A DNA stretch of 64,000 bases from Lamellibrachia satsuma (GCA_033239005.1 BSQZ01000018.1:1820536-1884535); one strand, 5' to 3'. Positions 1 through 10,713 are shown, numbered from the stretch's first letter. A program made the numbers and translations. The notes: generated by a model from the letters alone, not told the origin.

Positions 1-235
1 ACAGGTCGACGGCCACATACTTCATGACACTTAACATTTTCGTAAAATTCTTGAAAAGTTTGTCATACATACATCATGCATACCTTCTTCCACCCTATCT
101 ATAATACACCCGAAAGTGATAATTTTACAATGAACATTAATTATTAAATTATTTTTTTGCTGGACCACCGATGGAAACAGTGATGTGGTGTTGAGAAGAG
201 CTCAGTGTAGACAATGGTGGCGCCACCTGGCTGAT

Positions 236-327
236 TGTGAGTGAGTGAGTGAGTGAGTGAGTGGGTGAGTGAGTGAGTGAGTGAGTGAGTGAGTGAGTGA
301 GTGAGTGAGTGAGTGAGTGAGTGAGAG
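236..327. repeat. (GTGA)n tetranucleotide microsatellite
   Basis: About 92 bp of nearly pure GTGA repeats, with one GTGG variant near 262. The peptides it could encode (Thr-His-Ser-Leu type) are artefacts of the repeat. Positions 1-235 and 328-590 show nothing else I recognise. Confidence 0.95.
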
Positions 328-592
328 TGCATGATCAATCACGCAGGCTGCAATTTCAATGATTATATTGCAATTTGATGCAATTTTGTTGATTATGTAG
401 TCATGCTGTGTCATTCGGCTTGTAAAATAAGTAACAGAAACCTCTCGTCAGTAGTCTAGGTGGACGCATGTAATGTGAGAGGTTACTAATATTGTGCATG
501 ATATTGGTCGCATACGCCGATATACCGGAAACCTGGGCAACTCTGAAATGAAACAAACATGTTAAGAACAACAGAGTGATACACCACTGTAC

Positions 593-674
593 ACGTCACA
601 AATTCAAGACATTGACTGGCAGCACCATGTCTTGGTACTTGGTGCTGCCAGTCAATATCTTGAATTTGTGACGT
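593..674. repeat. Long inverted repeat (34-bp arms, 14-nt loop)
   Basis: The left arm 593-626 and right arm 641-674 are reverse complements except for one position. They are separated by a 14-nt loop (627-640). The element could be a foldback or MITE remnant or a structured RNA. No flanking gene explains it. Confidence 0.85.
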
Positions 675-772
675 AACACTGGCGACAAAAGTAACACGTA
701 GCGACGCCTTGCCCTCGTATAACGTAACTTTGGACAATCGAAGAAAAGACTCATGATGTTGACAACAATTAT

Positions 773-835
773 ACGTGATTGCGGACAGTTGTACGTGATT
801 GCGGACAGTTGTACGTGATTGCGGACAGTTGTACG
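773..835. repeat. 20-bp tandem repeat, three copies
   Basis: Three exact copies of ACGTGATTGCGGACAGTTGT start at 773, 793 and 813, followed by the first bases of a fourth. The array lies about 100 bp after the long inverted repeat. Confidence 0.9.
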
Positions 836-944
836 CAATAATTACAAAGGGTAATTCGATTGTTCGTAGAAAGGGTAATAGCGCAATGAATAAAAAAAAA
901 TAACTTATACGACCAGACCATGGGCTTGTAAATGAACCAGTCTT

Positions 945-1200
945 GGATTCAAATGCAAATGCATTTAAAAATGTCGCATTTGCATTTAAATACAGTGTCG
1001 TCTCCTCTTCCGCATTTGTACTTGCATAAACACATTTGCATTTACATTTGAATAAAAAACATTTGCATTTGCATTTGAATAAAAACATTTGCATTTGATT
1101 AAACAGCATTTGCGTATGAGTATAACCATTTGCATTTGATTCAATACATTTGCCTTTGATTAAAAACATATATTTGCATTTGAATAAAAGCATTAGATGT
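945..1200. repeat. Degenerate ATTTGCAT-rich (octamer) repeat cluster
   Basis: A degenerate repeat built from CATTTGCATTTGAATAAAA-like words. By eye it holds about eight copies of ATTTGCAT or its complement ATGCAAAT, the consensus octamer of POU-domain factors. It may be only a simple repeat that resembles a binding site. Positions 1201-1750 show nothing further that I recognise. Confidence 0.6.
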
Positions 1201-1750
1201 CTTTAATGCATATTTCTAATGCTAACCATTTAAAAATCGTCCACGAATACGGTTTGCGTATGCATTTCACATTTTTCCGTGCACTCTGTCAACAATTTCA
1301 TACTACATTTCAAATAAAGCGAACAGCGTCCTGTTGGATTCCTGTGTACATCTCTATGATGTCCGGATAGTGGAACTTATCACTGTTGTATGTTTAGCGT
1401 GTTTATCCATTATTAAGCCTTGTCTATTCAGTATTATCATATTATGCTCAAGTTAACTAAGTTCATAAACCCATTGGTGAACCTGCAAATTGGCTTTACT
1501 AACCTAGTCTTTGATTCCAACTCACTTTTAGAGCAACCCTTAAATACCTTCATGTAATCTGTGAATTCAGATTCACACCATCACTGCGATCATTTACAGT
1601 TTGTGCTTTGTGTTGACTCTGTTGAGCAGTGCATCGATGTTTTGTTTAACCTGCGAAATATTGTGCAGTTAACAAATAAAAATTCGTTTCAAACAGAGTT
1701 GTCCATTGGAACCGTGCAGTGTATCGCATCTGTGATTAACTGCTGTTGAC

Positions 1751-1759
1751 TATATATAA
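1751..1759 (+). promoter_or_regulatory. TATA box upstream of the BED zinc-finger exon
   Basis: TATATATAA lies about 48-56 bp before the ATG at 1807, so transcription would start near 1780 and leave a short 5' leader. The spacing fits a core promoter. The box is not part of a long (TA)n tract, unlike most TATATA in this window. Confidence 0.4.
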
Positions 1760-1806
1760 GCTACTACCACGTGTCAGTCATCATTACTGACATTGAGTTA
1801 TTCAAG

Positions 1807-1953
1807 ATGCCAGCATCCAAGCGTTCTAGTGTTTTTGACCATTATGACGTGCTCAGTGATATCCCAGGAAGTTCCAAAGCCAAGTGCAAACACTGTGCAA
1901 AAGAAATGAAAGGTTCAGCCAAGGCGACCACCAATCTTATGAATCACACCCAG
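1807..1953 (+). CDS. First coding exon of a BED-type zinc-finger protein
   Basis: A 49-codon exon opens with ATG at 1807 and ends exactly at a good donor (CAG|GTAAGA, intron from 1954), in phase 0. The peptide starts MPASKRSSVFDHYDVLSD and carries CKHC near residues 27-30 and NLMNH near 43-47, the Cys2 and first His of a BED finger. BED fingers bind DNA and occur in ZBED proteins and in hAT transposases. The second His would be in the next exon, which I could not find; the intron enters a 15-bp minisatellite. It may be a domesticated hAT-derived gene or the 5' end of a hAT transposon. Confidence 0.55.
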
Positions 1954-2033
1954 GTAAGAATATTACATTTAATTACTGTGATTTAACTACTTTATTGCTG
2001 TATAGGCTGTGCAAGTTGTCCAGGTGTATAATT

Positions 2034-2675
2034 GTACTTGTCTGGTGTCAAATTGTCTGGTGTCAAGTTGTCTGGTGTCAAGTTGTCTGCCGTCTAGTTG
2101 TCTGGCGTCTAGTTGTCTGGTGTTAAGTTGTCTGGTGTCTAGTTGTCTGGCGTCTAGTTGTCCGGTGTCTAGTTGTCTGGTGTATAATTGTCTGGTGTCA
2201 AGTTGTGTGGCGTCTAGTTGTCTGGCGTCAAGTTGTCTGGCGTCTAGTTGTCTGGTGTCTAGTTGCCTGGCGTCAAGTTGTCTGGCGTCTAGTTGTCTGG
2301 TGTCTAGTTGTCTGGTGTCTAGTTGTCTGGCGTCTAGTTGTCTGGCGTCTAGTTGTCTGGCGTCTAGTTGTCTGGCGTCTAGTTGTCTGGTGTCAAGTTG
2401 TCTGGTGTCTAGTTGTCTGGTGTCTAGTTGTCTGGTGTCTAGTTGTCTGGCGTCTAGTTGTCTGGTGTCTAGTTGTCTGGCGTCTAGTTGTCTGGTGTCT
2501 ACTTGTCTGGTGTCTAGTTACCTGGCGTCAAGTTGTCTGGCGTCTAGTTGTCTGGTGTCCAGTTGTCTGGTGTCTAGTTGTCTGGTGTCTAGTTGTCTGG
2601 CGTCTAGTTGTCTGGTGTCTAGTTGTCTGGTGTCTAGTTGTCTGGTGTCTAGTTATCTGGTGTCTAGTTGTCCAT
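2034..2675. repeat. 15-bp minisatellite, ~42 copies
   Basis: The unit TCTGGTGTCTAGTTG alternates with a GGC variant (TCTGGCGTCTAGTTG) and a few TCAAG variants. Because 15 is a multiple of three, open frames run through the array, but they encode only CLVSS or LVVW repeats and are not genes. The array lies in the presumed first intron of the BED gene. Confidence 0.95.
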
Positions 2676-2854
2676 CTACCCTTTTCTAAATACATATGCA
2701 AAATGTCTCACTTGGCTGTTGGCTTGGAAGTTGCCAGCCCCACATGTTTACATTAGACAGATTTACAGAAGCATGCATCTGTTTTATGTAACTATATTTA
2801 ATCAAGTTGATGGAAGCTGGAATGCACTTTGTTGTATTTTTCACTCGCAAAAAC

Positions 2855-3015
2855 ACTTGCATTTGCATCTGAATCATCTCAAACAGTTGCATCTGTATTT
2901 CAGACACTTGCATTTGCATTTGCATAACTTCAAACAGTTGCATTTGCATTTGAATCATTTCAATCACTTGCATTTGCATATGCATTTGAATCATTTCAAA
3001 CATTTGCATTTAAAT
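2855..3015. repeat. Second ATTTGCAT-rich degenerate repeat
   Basis: Words of the type TTGCATTTGAATCATTTCAAA-minus-ends recur about seven times, with about six ATTTGCAT octamers. It resembles the cluster at 945-1200 on the other side of the BED exon. Confidence 0.6.
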
Positions 3016-3083
3016 GCGCTGAATCGCATTGGACCCAAGATGAACTCCTGAAAGTTTAACACCCGAGATGCAAAGCATAACAT

Positions 3084-3202
3084 ACGTACATACATACATA
3101 CATACATACATGCATACATACATACATACATACATACATACATACATACATGCATACATACATACATACATGCATACATACATACATGCACACATACACA
3201 TG
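3084..3202. repeat. (CATA)n microsatellite
   Basis: Tetranucleotide CATA repeats with scattered CATG variants. The predicted YIHT/MYVC peptides are artefacts. Confidence 0.95.
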
Positions 3203-3239
3203 GTGGATTATAATAAGATAAAGCAATTTACCCACTGTG

Positions 3240-3362
3240 ACTCAACTTACGCTACACTGTGGACCAACTTACGCTACACTGTGGACCAACTTACGCTACA
3301 CTGTGGACCAACTTACGCTACACTGTGGACCAACTTACGTTACACTGTGGATCAACTTACTC
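3240..3362. repeat. 22-bp tandem repeat, ~5 copies
   Basis: The unit contains ACACTGTGGACCAACTTACG and recurs every 22 bp, with decay in the last copy. Positions 3363-3685 hold no recognised feature. Confidence 0.9.
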
Positions 3363-3687
3363 CAAAACAAATGTACTTTGAGCCAGTTTACCAACCGTGT
3401 TTGAATCAACTACATATAAATATCTATGCATATTAGATATATTATCTTGGTCTAATATGATCTACTAATAACATAATAGTAACAGACCTGATAACGTTAT
3501 TTTGTGCAACTATTAAATGTAACTGTGGTCATAAATAACCACAAGGCCTATACAATCTTGTAACAGATCCTAGCTTTACCATTGCCCTTTGAAACTGATA
3601 AGATCACTACACAAGTCAGCTGTCTTGAAATGGATGCCATTATTACATGTCTACATATAGGCTCTGTCGTGCTTTGTTTCACTCAAT

Positions 3688-4150
3688 TCACAATTGAACA
3701 TTGTTGTGAAAATGCCAGCCCTCATAACTCGCCAGGCCATTTATGGTAATGCGCAGGATTGCGAGGTCATACTGAACACCGTCCACAACCACATACACGA
3801 TAGGGGAACAAGGTTTTATGGGCACAGAAACATTAATTGCCTTGTCAAAAGAGTGATGCAGTTTCTGCACATCATGTCTTAGAGGAAAAGGAGTTCTAAC
3901 CTCCACTTCACTGGTAGCTGGGAGAAGGTTTTTCTTCACAGTCTGATGGCATCTCAGTGTGAGATAAAACAACGAGAACTTACTAACAAAAGATAATAAT
4001 TTCGCTTCTCTGCATTGTATATTGAAAATGTCAGGAATTGTATTTCACAATAAAAAAATATTTGGAAATGCAATACAAGATCTTTTTTTCTAAATTTCAG
4101 ACTGATTTGGACTTGACTCATGCATGGATTCTCTCCTTTTTCATCTGGGC
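3688..4150 (-). CDS. Possible two-exon coding fragment, unknown protein
   Basis: On the minus strand 3950-3700 translates to a protein-like stretch with PLRHDVQKLHHSFDKAIN and PIVYVVVDGVQYDLAILR and no low-complexity character. Upstream, 4150-4090 gives GPDEKGENPCMSQVQISLKF directly after an acceptor-like TTCTTTTCAG. A donor-like GTAAGTTC lies between them near 3985. I do not recognise the family. It could be exons of a gene or an old transposon relic; splice joins were not proven. Confidence 0.22.
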
Positions 4151-4434
4151 CTGAAAAGAACATGCAGGAAATTATGATTATGCAATTCATATTACGGTTT
4201 CAAGGGGCATTGTATCAGCTTTGTTGGCTATTAAAAAAACAAATGATTATTTGTATGCGTCCAGTATCACTAGAGGACACCACGTAATAAATGCTACACG
4301 ATGCAGAGTGTGTATTACAACACAATTATTGTCAACTTACAATTGAACAACTACATGGTAGTTGACAAATTAAAAAAGTTTTTACGTTTTTGTTTTACTG
4401 AATTTTAATTTGTATCTTCTTTGTGACATTATTG

Positions 4435-4476
4435 TGTGCGTACGTGTGTGCGTGCGTACGTGTGTGCGTGCATGCG
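4435..4476. repeat. (GTGCGTAC)-type simple repeat
   Basis: A short purine-pyrimidine alternating GTGCGTAC/GTGTGCGT tract. From 4560 to 4730 a degenerate AGC/CAG trinucleotide stretch follows, giving spurious Ser-rich or Thr/Ala-rich frames on the two strands. Confidence 0.8.
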
Positions 4477-4869
4477 TGTATATATTCCACCTCTTTAAGC
4501 GAAACTGCAGATCCAATTTATAGCATCTGTTTACCCGGGTTTTTAGATCAGGTGCCTCTTGTTTACGTACCCATCAGCAGCAGTGCCGACGGTAGCGGCA
4601 GTAGCAGCAGTGCCAGTAGTAGCTATTGCACCGGTAGTTGCTGCTGCAGCACCAGCGGAGGCTGTTGTTGTAGTCGTGTAACCGGCAACTGCAACGATGA
4701 CAATGCCACTAGTAGCGACTCCAGCGACAATGGATCCTGTCACAATCGCCTTTGTCTTTGCAGATGTGCCCGAGTCGTTTCCACTCTTTCCATTCGTTCT
4801 AATGTTGGCTTCCTTCGTTGTGGTGGGAAGGGAGCAGGTGGTTTGTGCCAGTGGTTCTGGCGGGGGGAC

Positions 4870-5553
4870 AGTAGATAAAGTGGGGGAAGACGACGAGAGA
4901 GATGCTAGGGTGAGCTCACCTCAGCCTGGGAGGAGGTTGAGAGGAGGTAAGGTGACAGGTCGTAGGGAGACAGGACGGAAGGAGACGGGACATAGCGAGA
5001 CAGGACAAAAGGAGACGAGAAGGAAAGAAATGGGAGGGAAAACAAATGGATCGAAGGAAAGGGGAATGGGAGAGACAGTAGCGAAGGAGTCGGGGGGGGG
5101 GGAGGATATGATAGTTAAGGCGATTGGGAGTGAGGAAGACGGGAGGGAAGGTGTCAGGAGGGAAGGCGACGGGAGCGCAAGTTAGCCAAGAAACGGGAGG
5201 GAAAGGTGACAGGTTGATGCGTGAGAGAGAGAGCCTGATAACAGTCAGCCACCAAGTGACAAGGCTGCAGGACAGAATGTGATGGAGGGGATCCATCGGA
5301 AGAGCTACTCCGAGGCAGTGATAGAGGGGGTGAGAAAGAGAGCGAGGGTGTTTGTGGGGGACTCAACAGTTAGGAAGACCGACAGAGTCTTAAACAAGGG
5401 AGATGACGTTGTAGTTTGCTTGCCTGGGGCCAAATGGCAATTAACATGCTAGTCGAGAAGCTGTGTAGGGAAGAGGAAGTGGGTTTTGTGGATTTGTGGG
5501 GAAGTTTTGTTGGAAGGGCTGACATGTACATGAAGGACGGGCTGCATCTAAGT
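4870..5553 (+). mobile_element. LINE ORF1 remnant with SGNH-hydrolase-like segment
   Basis: A Lys/Glu/Gly-rich region (4890-5185) leads into KSYSEAVIEGVRKRARVFVG, then DSTVRKTDRVLNKGDDVVVC and LPGAK (about 5295-5433). After a deletion and frame change the frame resumes with EKLCREEEVGFVDLWGSF and ends with DGLHLS at about 5553. GDS near the start and DGLH near the end correspond to blocks I and V of SGNH esterase-like ORF1 proteins of CR1/L2-type LINEs, which act in the element's RNP. The central blocks are missing and the frame is broken, so it is dead. A hAT end starts immediately at 5554. Confidence 0.6.
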
Positions 5554-5987
5554 CAGAGGTCGGCAACCTGCGGCCCGCGGGCCAACTGCGGCCCGCAGAG
5601 CTATTTCATGCGGCCCGCGGACTGATAGCGAGATTATGGATGACGCGTCCCGCGCCCGCAATATTGATATATAAAATAAAAAATAGTACGTCTTGTCTAG
5701 ACTAAATTCTAGACGAGACGTCTAGGCGAAACATATCACATAATGCAACTCGGTAATATCATTTCCACGTGATGAACATATCAAACATTTCTCACTTCCT
5801 TTAAACTTTAATTAATTCAATTTTGCCAACGTGCAGACATGAATGTTGTATCTTTTTGTGTTTGAGTGATAATGTGTTGTTTTGAATAGCACTCGTCATC
5901 ACTCGTTAAATCACCGGCAGTTCCAGCACCTTCCGTCCGAGAGGAATGTGCAATATTAAGAATTCCGGCACTAAACCGAAGTGCCCT

Positions 5988-6380
5988 GGCTAGGTTGGGC
6001 TGCCATGCTGTGTCACGTGTACTAGCTGAGACATGAGACTAGGTTGGGCTGCCATGCTGTGCCACGTGTACGAGCCGAGACATGAGACTAGGTTGGGTTG
6101 CCATGCTGTGTCACGTGTACGAGCCGAGACATGAGAATAGGTTGGGGTGCCATGCTGTGCCACGTGTACGAGCTGATACGTGAGACTAGGTTGGGCTGCC
6201 ATGCCGTGCAACGTGTACGAGCCGAGACATGAGACTAGGTTGGGTTGCCATGCTGTGTCACGTGTACGAGCTGAGACATGAGACTATGTTGGGTTGCCAT
6301 GCTGTGCCACGTGTACGAGCCGAGACATGAGAATAGGTTGGGTGCCATGCTGTGCCACGTGTACGAGCTGAGACATGAGA
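5988..6380. repeat. 49-bp minisatellite, ~8 copies
   Basis: Units contain GGTTGGGCTGCCATGCTGTG followed by CACGTGTACGAGC and GAGACATGAGA. Copies differ by few substitutions. The unit shares its last ~22 bp with the next array, so the two arrays grew from the same segment. Confidence 0.9.
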
Positions 6381-6687
6381 TTAGCGTATTCATGGAGAAG
6401 AAGGATGCAGAAGTACCGGCATTCACTGACCCTTATGGATGTGTACGAGCTGAGACATGAGATTAGCGTATTCATGGAGAAGAAGGATGCAGAAGTACCG
6501 GCATTCACTGACCCTTATGGATGTGTACGAGCTGAGACATGAGATTAGCGTATTCATGGAGAAGAAGGATGCAGAAGTACCGGCATTCACTGACCCTTAT
6601 GGATGTGTACGAGCTGAGACATGAGATTAGCGTATTCATGGAGAAGAAGGATGCAGAAGTACCGGCATTCACTGATCCCTTGTGGAT
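6359..6687 (+). repeat. 82-bp tandem repeat, four copies, carrying hAT transposase code
   Basis: Copies start at 6359, 6441, 6523 and 6605 and are almost identical. Each contains codons for RHEISVFMEKKDAEVPAFTD, the same transposase segment that continues downstream into WMCDFAF. Thus a transposase coding segment has been amplified in tandem. The 82-bp period is not a multiple of three, so the array cannot be read through in one frame. Confidence 0.9.
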
Positions 6688-6964
6688 GTGTGATTTTGCA
6701 TTTTAGTCTACGTCACGGAGCACCTCACTCTGCTGAACGCCAAACTCCAGAGGAGAGAACAACTAATCAATGAACTGTGCCAATTTGTCTCCGCTTTCGA
6801 GACCAGGTTTCGATTGTGGGAAACACAACTGCGGGATGCAAGTTACTTCCCGACACTCATAGAAAACAAACTAGCTACTCCGGACATGTAGGCCTTCGTA
6901 GCATTCATTGAGCTGCTGAGACGGGAGTTTGATGACAAGTATCAAGGCTCGCAACAGGGAGTGA

Positions 6965-7505
6965 AAAAAAAAACTTCAACGTGTCCACAATTTTGTTTCG
7001 TTTCTCTCGGTCACTGCCACTTCTAAAATCATTGCATTTGCTCCCTGTGCGATATCGCATTATTTTAAAGATCTGTACAATTACCTATCAAGCCCTTTAA
7101 CCAAACAACCTGCCTATTTACATTTAATGCTCACTCCAACAAGACAACCCAGACAGCTTCGGTCGTCTGGTTCTGGTTTACTTTATGTTCCCATAGTTAA
7201 GACAAATGCTGGAACTCAATCTTTCTCGGTTGCCGCACCAACTCTGTAGAATTCACTACCCGACAGCGTAAAATCAGCAAGAAATATAGCTTCATTTCGC
7301 CGTAATCTGAAAACCTATCTTATCAAAATTGTCTATCCTCCTTAGCTTCTTGGCACCTCTATCCATCGGTTGACGACTTTTTGCATTGTACATGGTAACG
7401 AGAATGCCTAATCCTTTGGTTTTGTTGCGCCACTGAGCTTGGATTTTCCGATGGTATTGGCGCCAAAGAAGTAATTTTATTATGATTATTATTATTATAA
7501 GATGA
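6965..7505 (+). mobile_element. LINE 3' fragment (RT C-terminus and (ATT)n tail)
   Basis: The + strand gives a decayed RT C-terminal region: YFKDLYNYLSSPLTKQPAYL, LRSSGSGLLYVPIVKT, FSVAAPTL, NSLPDSVKSARNIASFRRNL, KTYLIKIVYPP and stop (about 7055-7345). A 3' UTR follows and ends in an ATT-type repeat near 7478-7500. The pattern of a nonviral RT C-terminus plus short tandem 3' tail is typical of CR1/L2/RTE-like LINEs. It is 5'-truncated and has internal stops. A related 3' end lies at 12600-12850. Confidence 0.65.
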
Positions 7506-7803
7506 ACTTCGTATAATGCAAGCCATGAACGCATCTAACAGATGGATATTTGGATGACCTGCTGAGGCTCGCAGTGTCAAGTCTGCAGCCAGATGTGGGA
7601 CACTTGGTGGCGCAGCAACATCTCTAGCATCAGACGTCAGTGGCACAGGGGTCAATATGGTATCAGCGGAATGCCAATAAAACGTAGCATGAATAATGTG
7701 TGTTTTTAAACAGCATAGTGACTATCGAACTGTTATTCAAAATCAGACCTGTTTACAACAACACTCGATACCACTGCTACACACAACGTATGTATGTTGC
7801 ATG

Positions 7804-7921
<118 letters not shown>

Positions 7922-7971
7922 GTGTTACAAGAATGATAATATCCTTATGTGCGTGTTTGCATGTGCGTGCG

Positions 7972-10490
7972 TGCGAAGAGGATAACACAAAAATAAAAAA
8001 ATCTATAAAGGAAGTTAGTAAAGGGGAATGTATCATAATGGGAGATTTTAACCATGGACACATACAATGGAAATCTCTAGAGAGTACAGGGGGTGAGGAC
8101 CAACAATTTTTATTTTTAATTCAGGAGAACTTCCTTACTCAGCACGTGCTAGAACCAACCAGGGGAGAAAATGTATTAGATATAGTTTTATCATCACAAA
8201 AAGAATTAGTGGACAATGTAAAAATACATAAACCATTGGGTAACAGTGACCACAATCAAATACATTTTGACATCAATGTAAAATCAGAAAGTAAAAATAA
8301 AAAACCTATAGGAGAAACTTCCACAAAGTTAACTATAAAGATATGAGAAAATACTTAGGAAAGCTAGATTGGAATAACATGCTGATGAAAAAGACCGCAA
8401 CTGAATGTTGGAATATTCTGAAATATGAAATTGAGAGTATCATCGATAAATTTATTCCCTTGAAAAAATAAGGAAAACGGTCTAGAAAGAAACACTTGTC
8501 AAAAGAAGCTATTAGAACAATAGTGTTTAAGAAAACTATGTGCAGGGTTTATAGGCATACCAGAAAGGATGAAGACTATGCAAATTACAAAGAGGCACTT
8601 AACCTAGCTACAACTGAAATTATAAAATCTAAAAGAACCTTTGAAAAAAAGCTGGCAGGTAATATAACAAATGACAGCAAGAGGTTCTATGCTTATGTAA
8701 GGAGTAAGCAGAAAGTTTGAGATAAGGTCGGACCACTGGAAAACAACAGGGGAAACATAATTTCAGAGGGGTTTCAAATGACAGAGGTCCTGAATGAGTA
8801 TTTCAGCTCAGTATTTAACACAGAAGATATCAGCTCACTTCCAGTTCCATTTACTAAATTTGAAGGAAATAAATCAGAACATTTAGGGCAGTTATTTGTA
8901 ACTCCTGTAATGATAGCAAACAAAATTAAGAAGATGAAAGATAATAAATCACCTGGAGTTGATGGGATACCACCAAAACTGCTTAAGGAAATTGTTGAGC
9001 AAATCAATACACCTCTTGCAAAATTGTTTAACTTGTCACTAGAAGAAGGAATATTTCCTTCAGAAAGGAAAGAAGCAAATATTACGCCATTTTTAAGAAA
9101 GGATTGAGGAACAAGCCAGAAAATTACAGACCAATGAGTCTAACATCAGTTGTATGTAAATTACTCGAAACATTAATTAGAGACCACATGGTGGAATTCC
9201 TTGTAAAAGATAATTGAATAAATACATCTCAACATGGGTTCCTAAAAGCAAGGTCATGTCTAACCAATCTCTTATGTTTTTTTGAAGAAATTACAAAGTG
9301 GGTAGATGACGGGTCACCAGAGGATGTTGTCTACTTAGATTTTCAGAAAGCTTTCGATAAAGTGCCACACCAAAGATTGTTACTTAAACTAAAAGCCCAC
9401 GGTATAGGTAATGATGTAATCAACTGGATAGAAAAGTGGCTTACACACAGAAGACAGAGAGTAATAGTAGACGGTGAGATTTCAAACTGGAAATCGGTTT
9501 TGAGTGGGGTACCACAGATATCAGTATTAGGCACTATACTGTGTTTAATATATATAAATGATCTAGGACATGACATATCTAGCAAAGTACTCAAATTTGC
9601 AGATGACACAAAAGTATTCAGAAAGGTTACAAATGATAGATAAACAAAGTTTACTGGATGACCTAGATAAATTAGTTAAATGGTCAGAAAAATGGCAAAT
9701 GTTATTCCCTTTTGGGAAGTGCAAATGTATACACATAGGACATGGAAGAATATAAAATGGGGGATGCTATACTAGATAGAACCACACCAGAAAAGGACTT
9801 AAGATTAACATTTAGTGCTGACATGAAAGTTTCAGAGCAATGTGGGATTGCTGCTTCAAAAGGAAATCAAATTCTAGGGCTAATTAGGAGAACTGTCATG
9901 TATAAGGAGAAACAGCTAATTGTACCACTGTACAAAGCAATAGTTAGACCACATTTGGAATATTGTATTCAAGCATGGAGGCCGTATCGTAAAAAGGACA
10001 CAGACAAGCTAGAAAGAATACAACGAAGAGCAACCAAAATGATTCCAGAATTGAGAGTCCTTAGGTATGAAAGTCGCTTATTACAATGTGGTTTGACAAC
10101 TCTAGAGACTAGGAGACTAAGAGGAGACCAAATAGAAGTATTTAAAATAGTGAATGGTTATGAGGATGTTGATAGGAATATGTTCTTCAAACTTAAAGAA
10201 GGCAGTAGAACAAGAGGACACAAAGCAGCATTAGTTAAGGAGCAGTGTAGGTTGGACATGAGAAAGTACTCTTTCTCACAGAGGGTGATAAATGAATGGA
10301 ACAAACTGCCAAATGATTGTGTTAAGGCTAGTAGTGTGAATATGTTTCAAAATAGAATTGACAGATATTTGATAAGGGTGGGCTACACATATATGAGAAA
10401 ATTGGTGGACTCTCGATAAGCCAATGGCTTCCTTGTCCACTTGCCATCTGGAACTTGTTGTTTGGGATGGCAATCTTGTTAAATCTTATT
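7972..10490 (+). mobile_element. CR1/Rex1-like LINE, 5'-truncated, ORF2 broken
   Basis: Endonuclease C-terminal part: GECIIMGDFNHGHIQWKSLE (about 8020-8080), TRGENVLDIVLSS and NSDHNQIHFD (8160-8275). Then a linker (8496-8720), RT start NKIKKMKDNKSPGVDGIPPK (about 8920-8980), DFQKAFDKVPHQRLLLKL (9340-9390), GVPQISVLGTI, KFADDTKVF with the catalytic F-ADD (9590-9620), and the C-terminal region to KLVDSR and stop at 10419. Frameshifts and stops at about 8346, 8470, 8719, 9107, 9217, 9630 and 9755 show it is inactive. It begins beside the (TA)n tract, lacks the endonuclease N-terminus, and has a 3' UTR to about 10490. Confidence 0.85.
9742..10419 (+). pseudogene. LINE ORF2 C-terminal segment (longest intact frame)
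   Basis: A 225-codon frame beginning MEEYKMGDAILDRTTPEKDL. It contains LIVPLYKAIVRPHLEYCIQA, RIQRRATKMIPELRVL, LTTLETRRLRGDQIEVFKI and FSQRVINEWNKLP, which are standard C-terminal blocks of CR1-like reverse transcriptases downstream of the palm domain. The preceding RT core is in another frame, so this is only a fragment of a dead ORF2. Confidence 0.8.
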
Positions 10491-10511
10491 AAATCTTGTA
10501 TCCTCTGTGAC

Positions 10512-10622
10512 CCTATCTGTCGTGGTGGCCGTATCTGTTGTAGTGGCCGTATCTCTCATTGTGGCCATATCTTTCGTGGTGGCCGTATCTGTCATGGTGG
10601 CGGTATCTGTCGTGGTGGCCGC
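10512..10622. repeat. Degenerate 18-bp repeat
   Basis: Repeats of GTGGCCGTATCTGTCGTG with substitutions, about six copies, directly downstream of the LINE 3' end. Confidence 0.75.
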
Positions 10623-10711
10623 AGTTGTTATTCTCAATGAAACCGATCTCAGCTTGCCTGGAAACCACAGAGACACGAATGCATGCATGGGATGTCAGAC
10701 TACACACTGGA

Positions 10712-10713
<2 letters not shown>

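Larger units (their letters stand above)
5554..6960 (+). mobile_element. hAT transposon remnant: 5' end plus transposase pieces
   Basis: The sequence from 5554 (CAGAGGTCGGCAACCTGCGG) has the look of a hAT-family terminus. At 6365-6960 the + strand encodes transposase-like protein: FMEKKDAEVPAFTDP, WMCDFAF, YVTEHLTLLNAKLQRREQL, then FETRFRLWETQLRD, resembling the GTF2IRD2/FAM200/SCAND3 type of hAT transposase. Several stops and missing segments show it is inactive. The right terminus and the 8-bp target duplication were not found. Two tandem arrays (49-bp and 82-bp units) have expanded inside it. Confidence 0.6.

Noticed and set aside
2009..2756. Two long Cys/Leu/Val/Trp-rich ORFs in overlapping frames
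   Set aside because: Produced by the 15-bp minisatellite, whose period is a multiple of three.
4423..4878. Ser/Cys-rich 151-codon ORF
   Set aside because: AGC/CAG-type low-complexity; no signal of a real protein and competing frames on the other strand.
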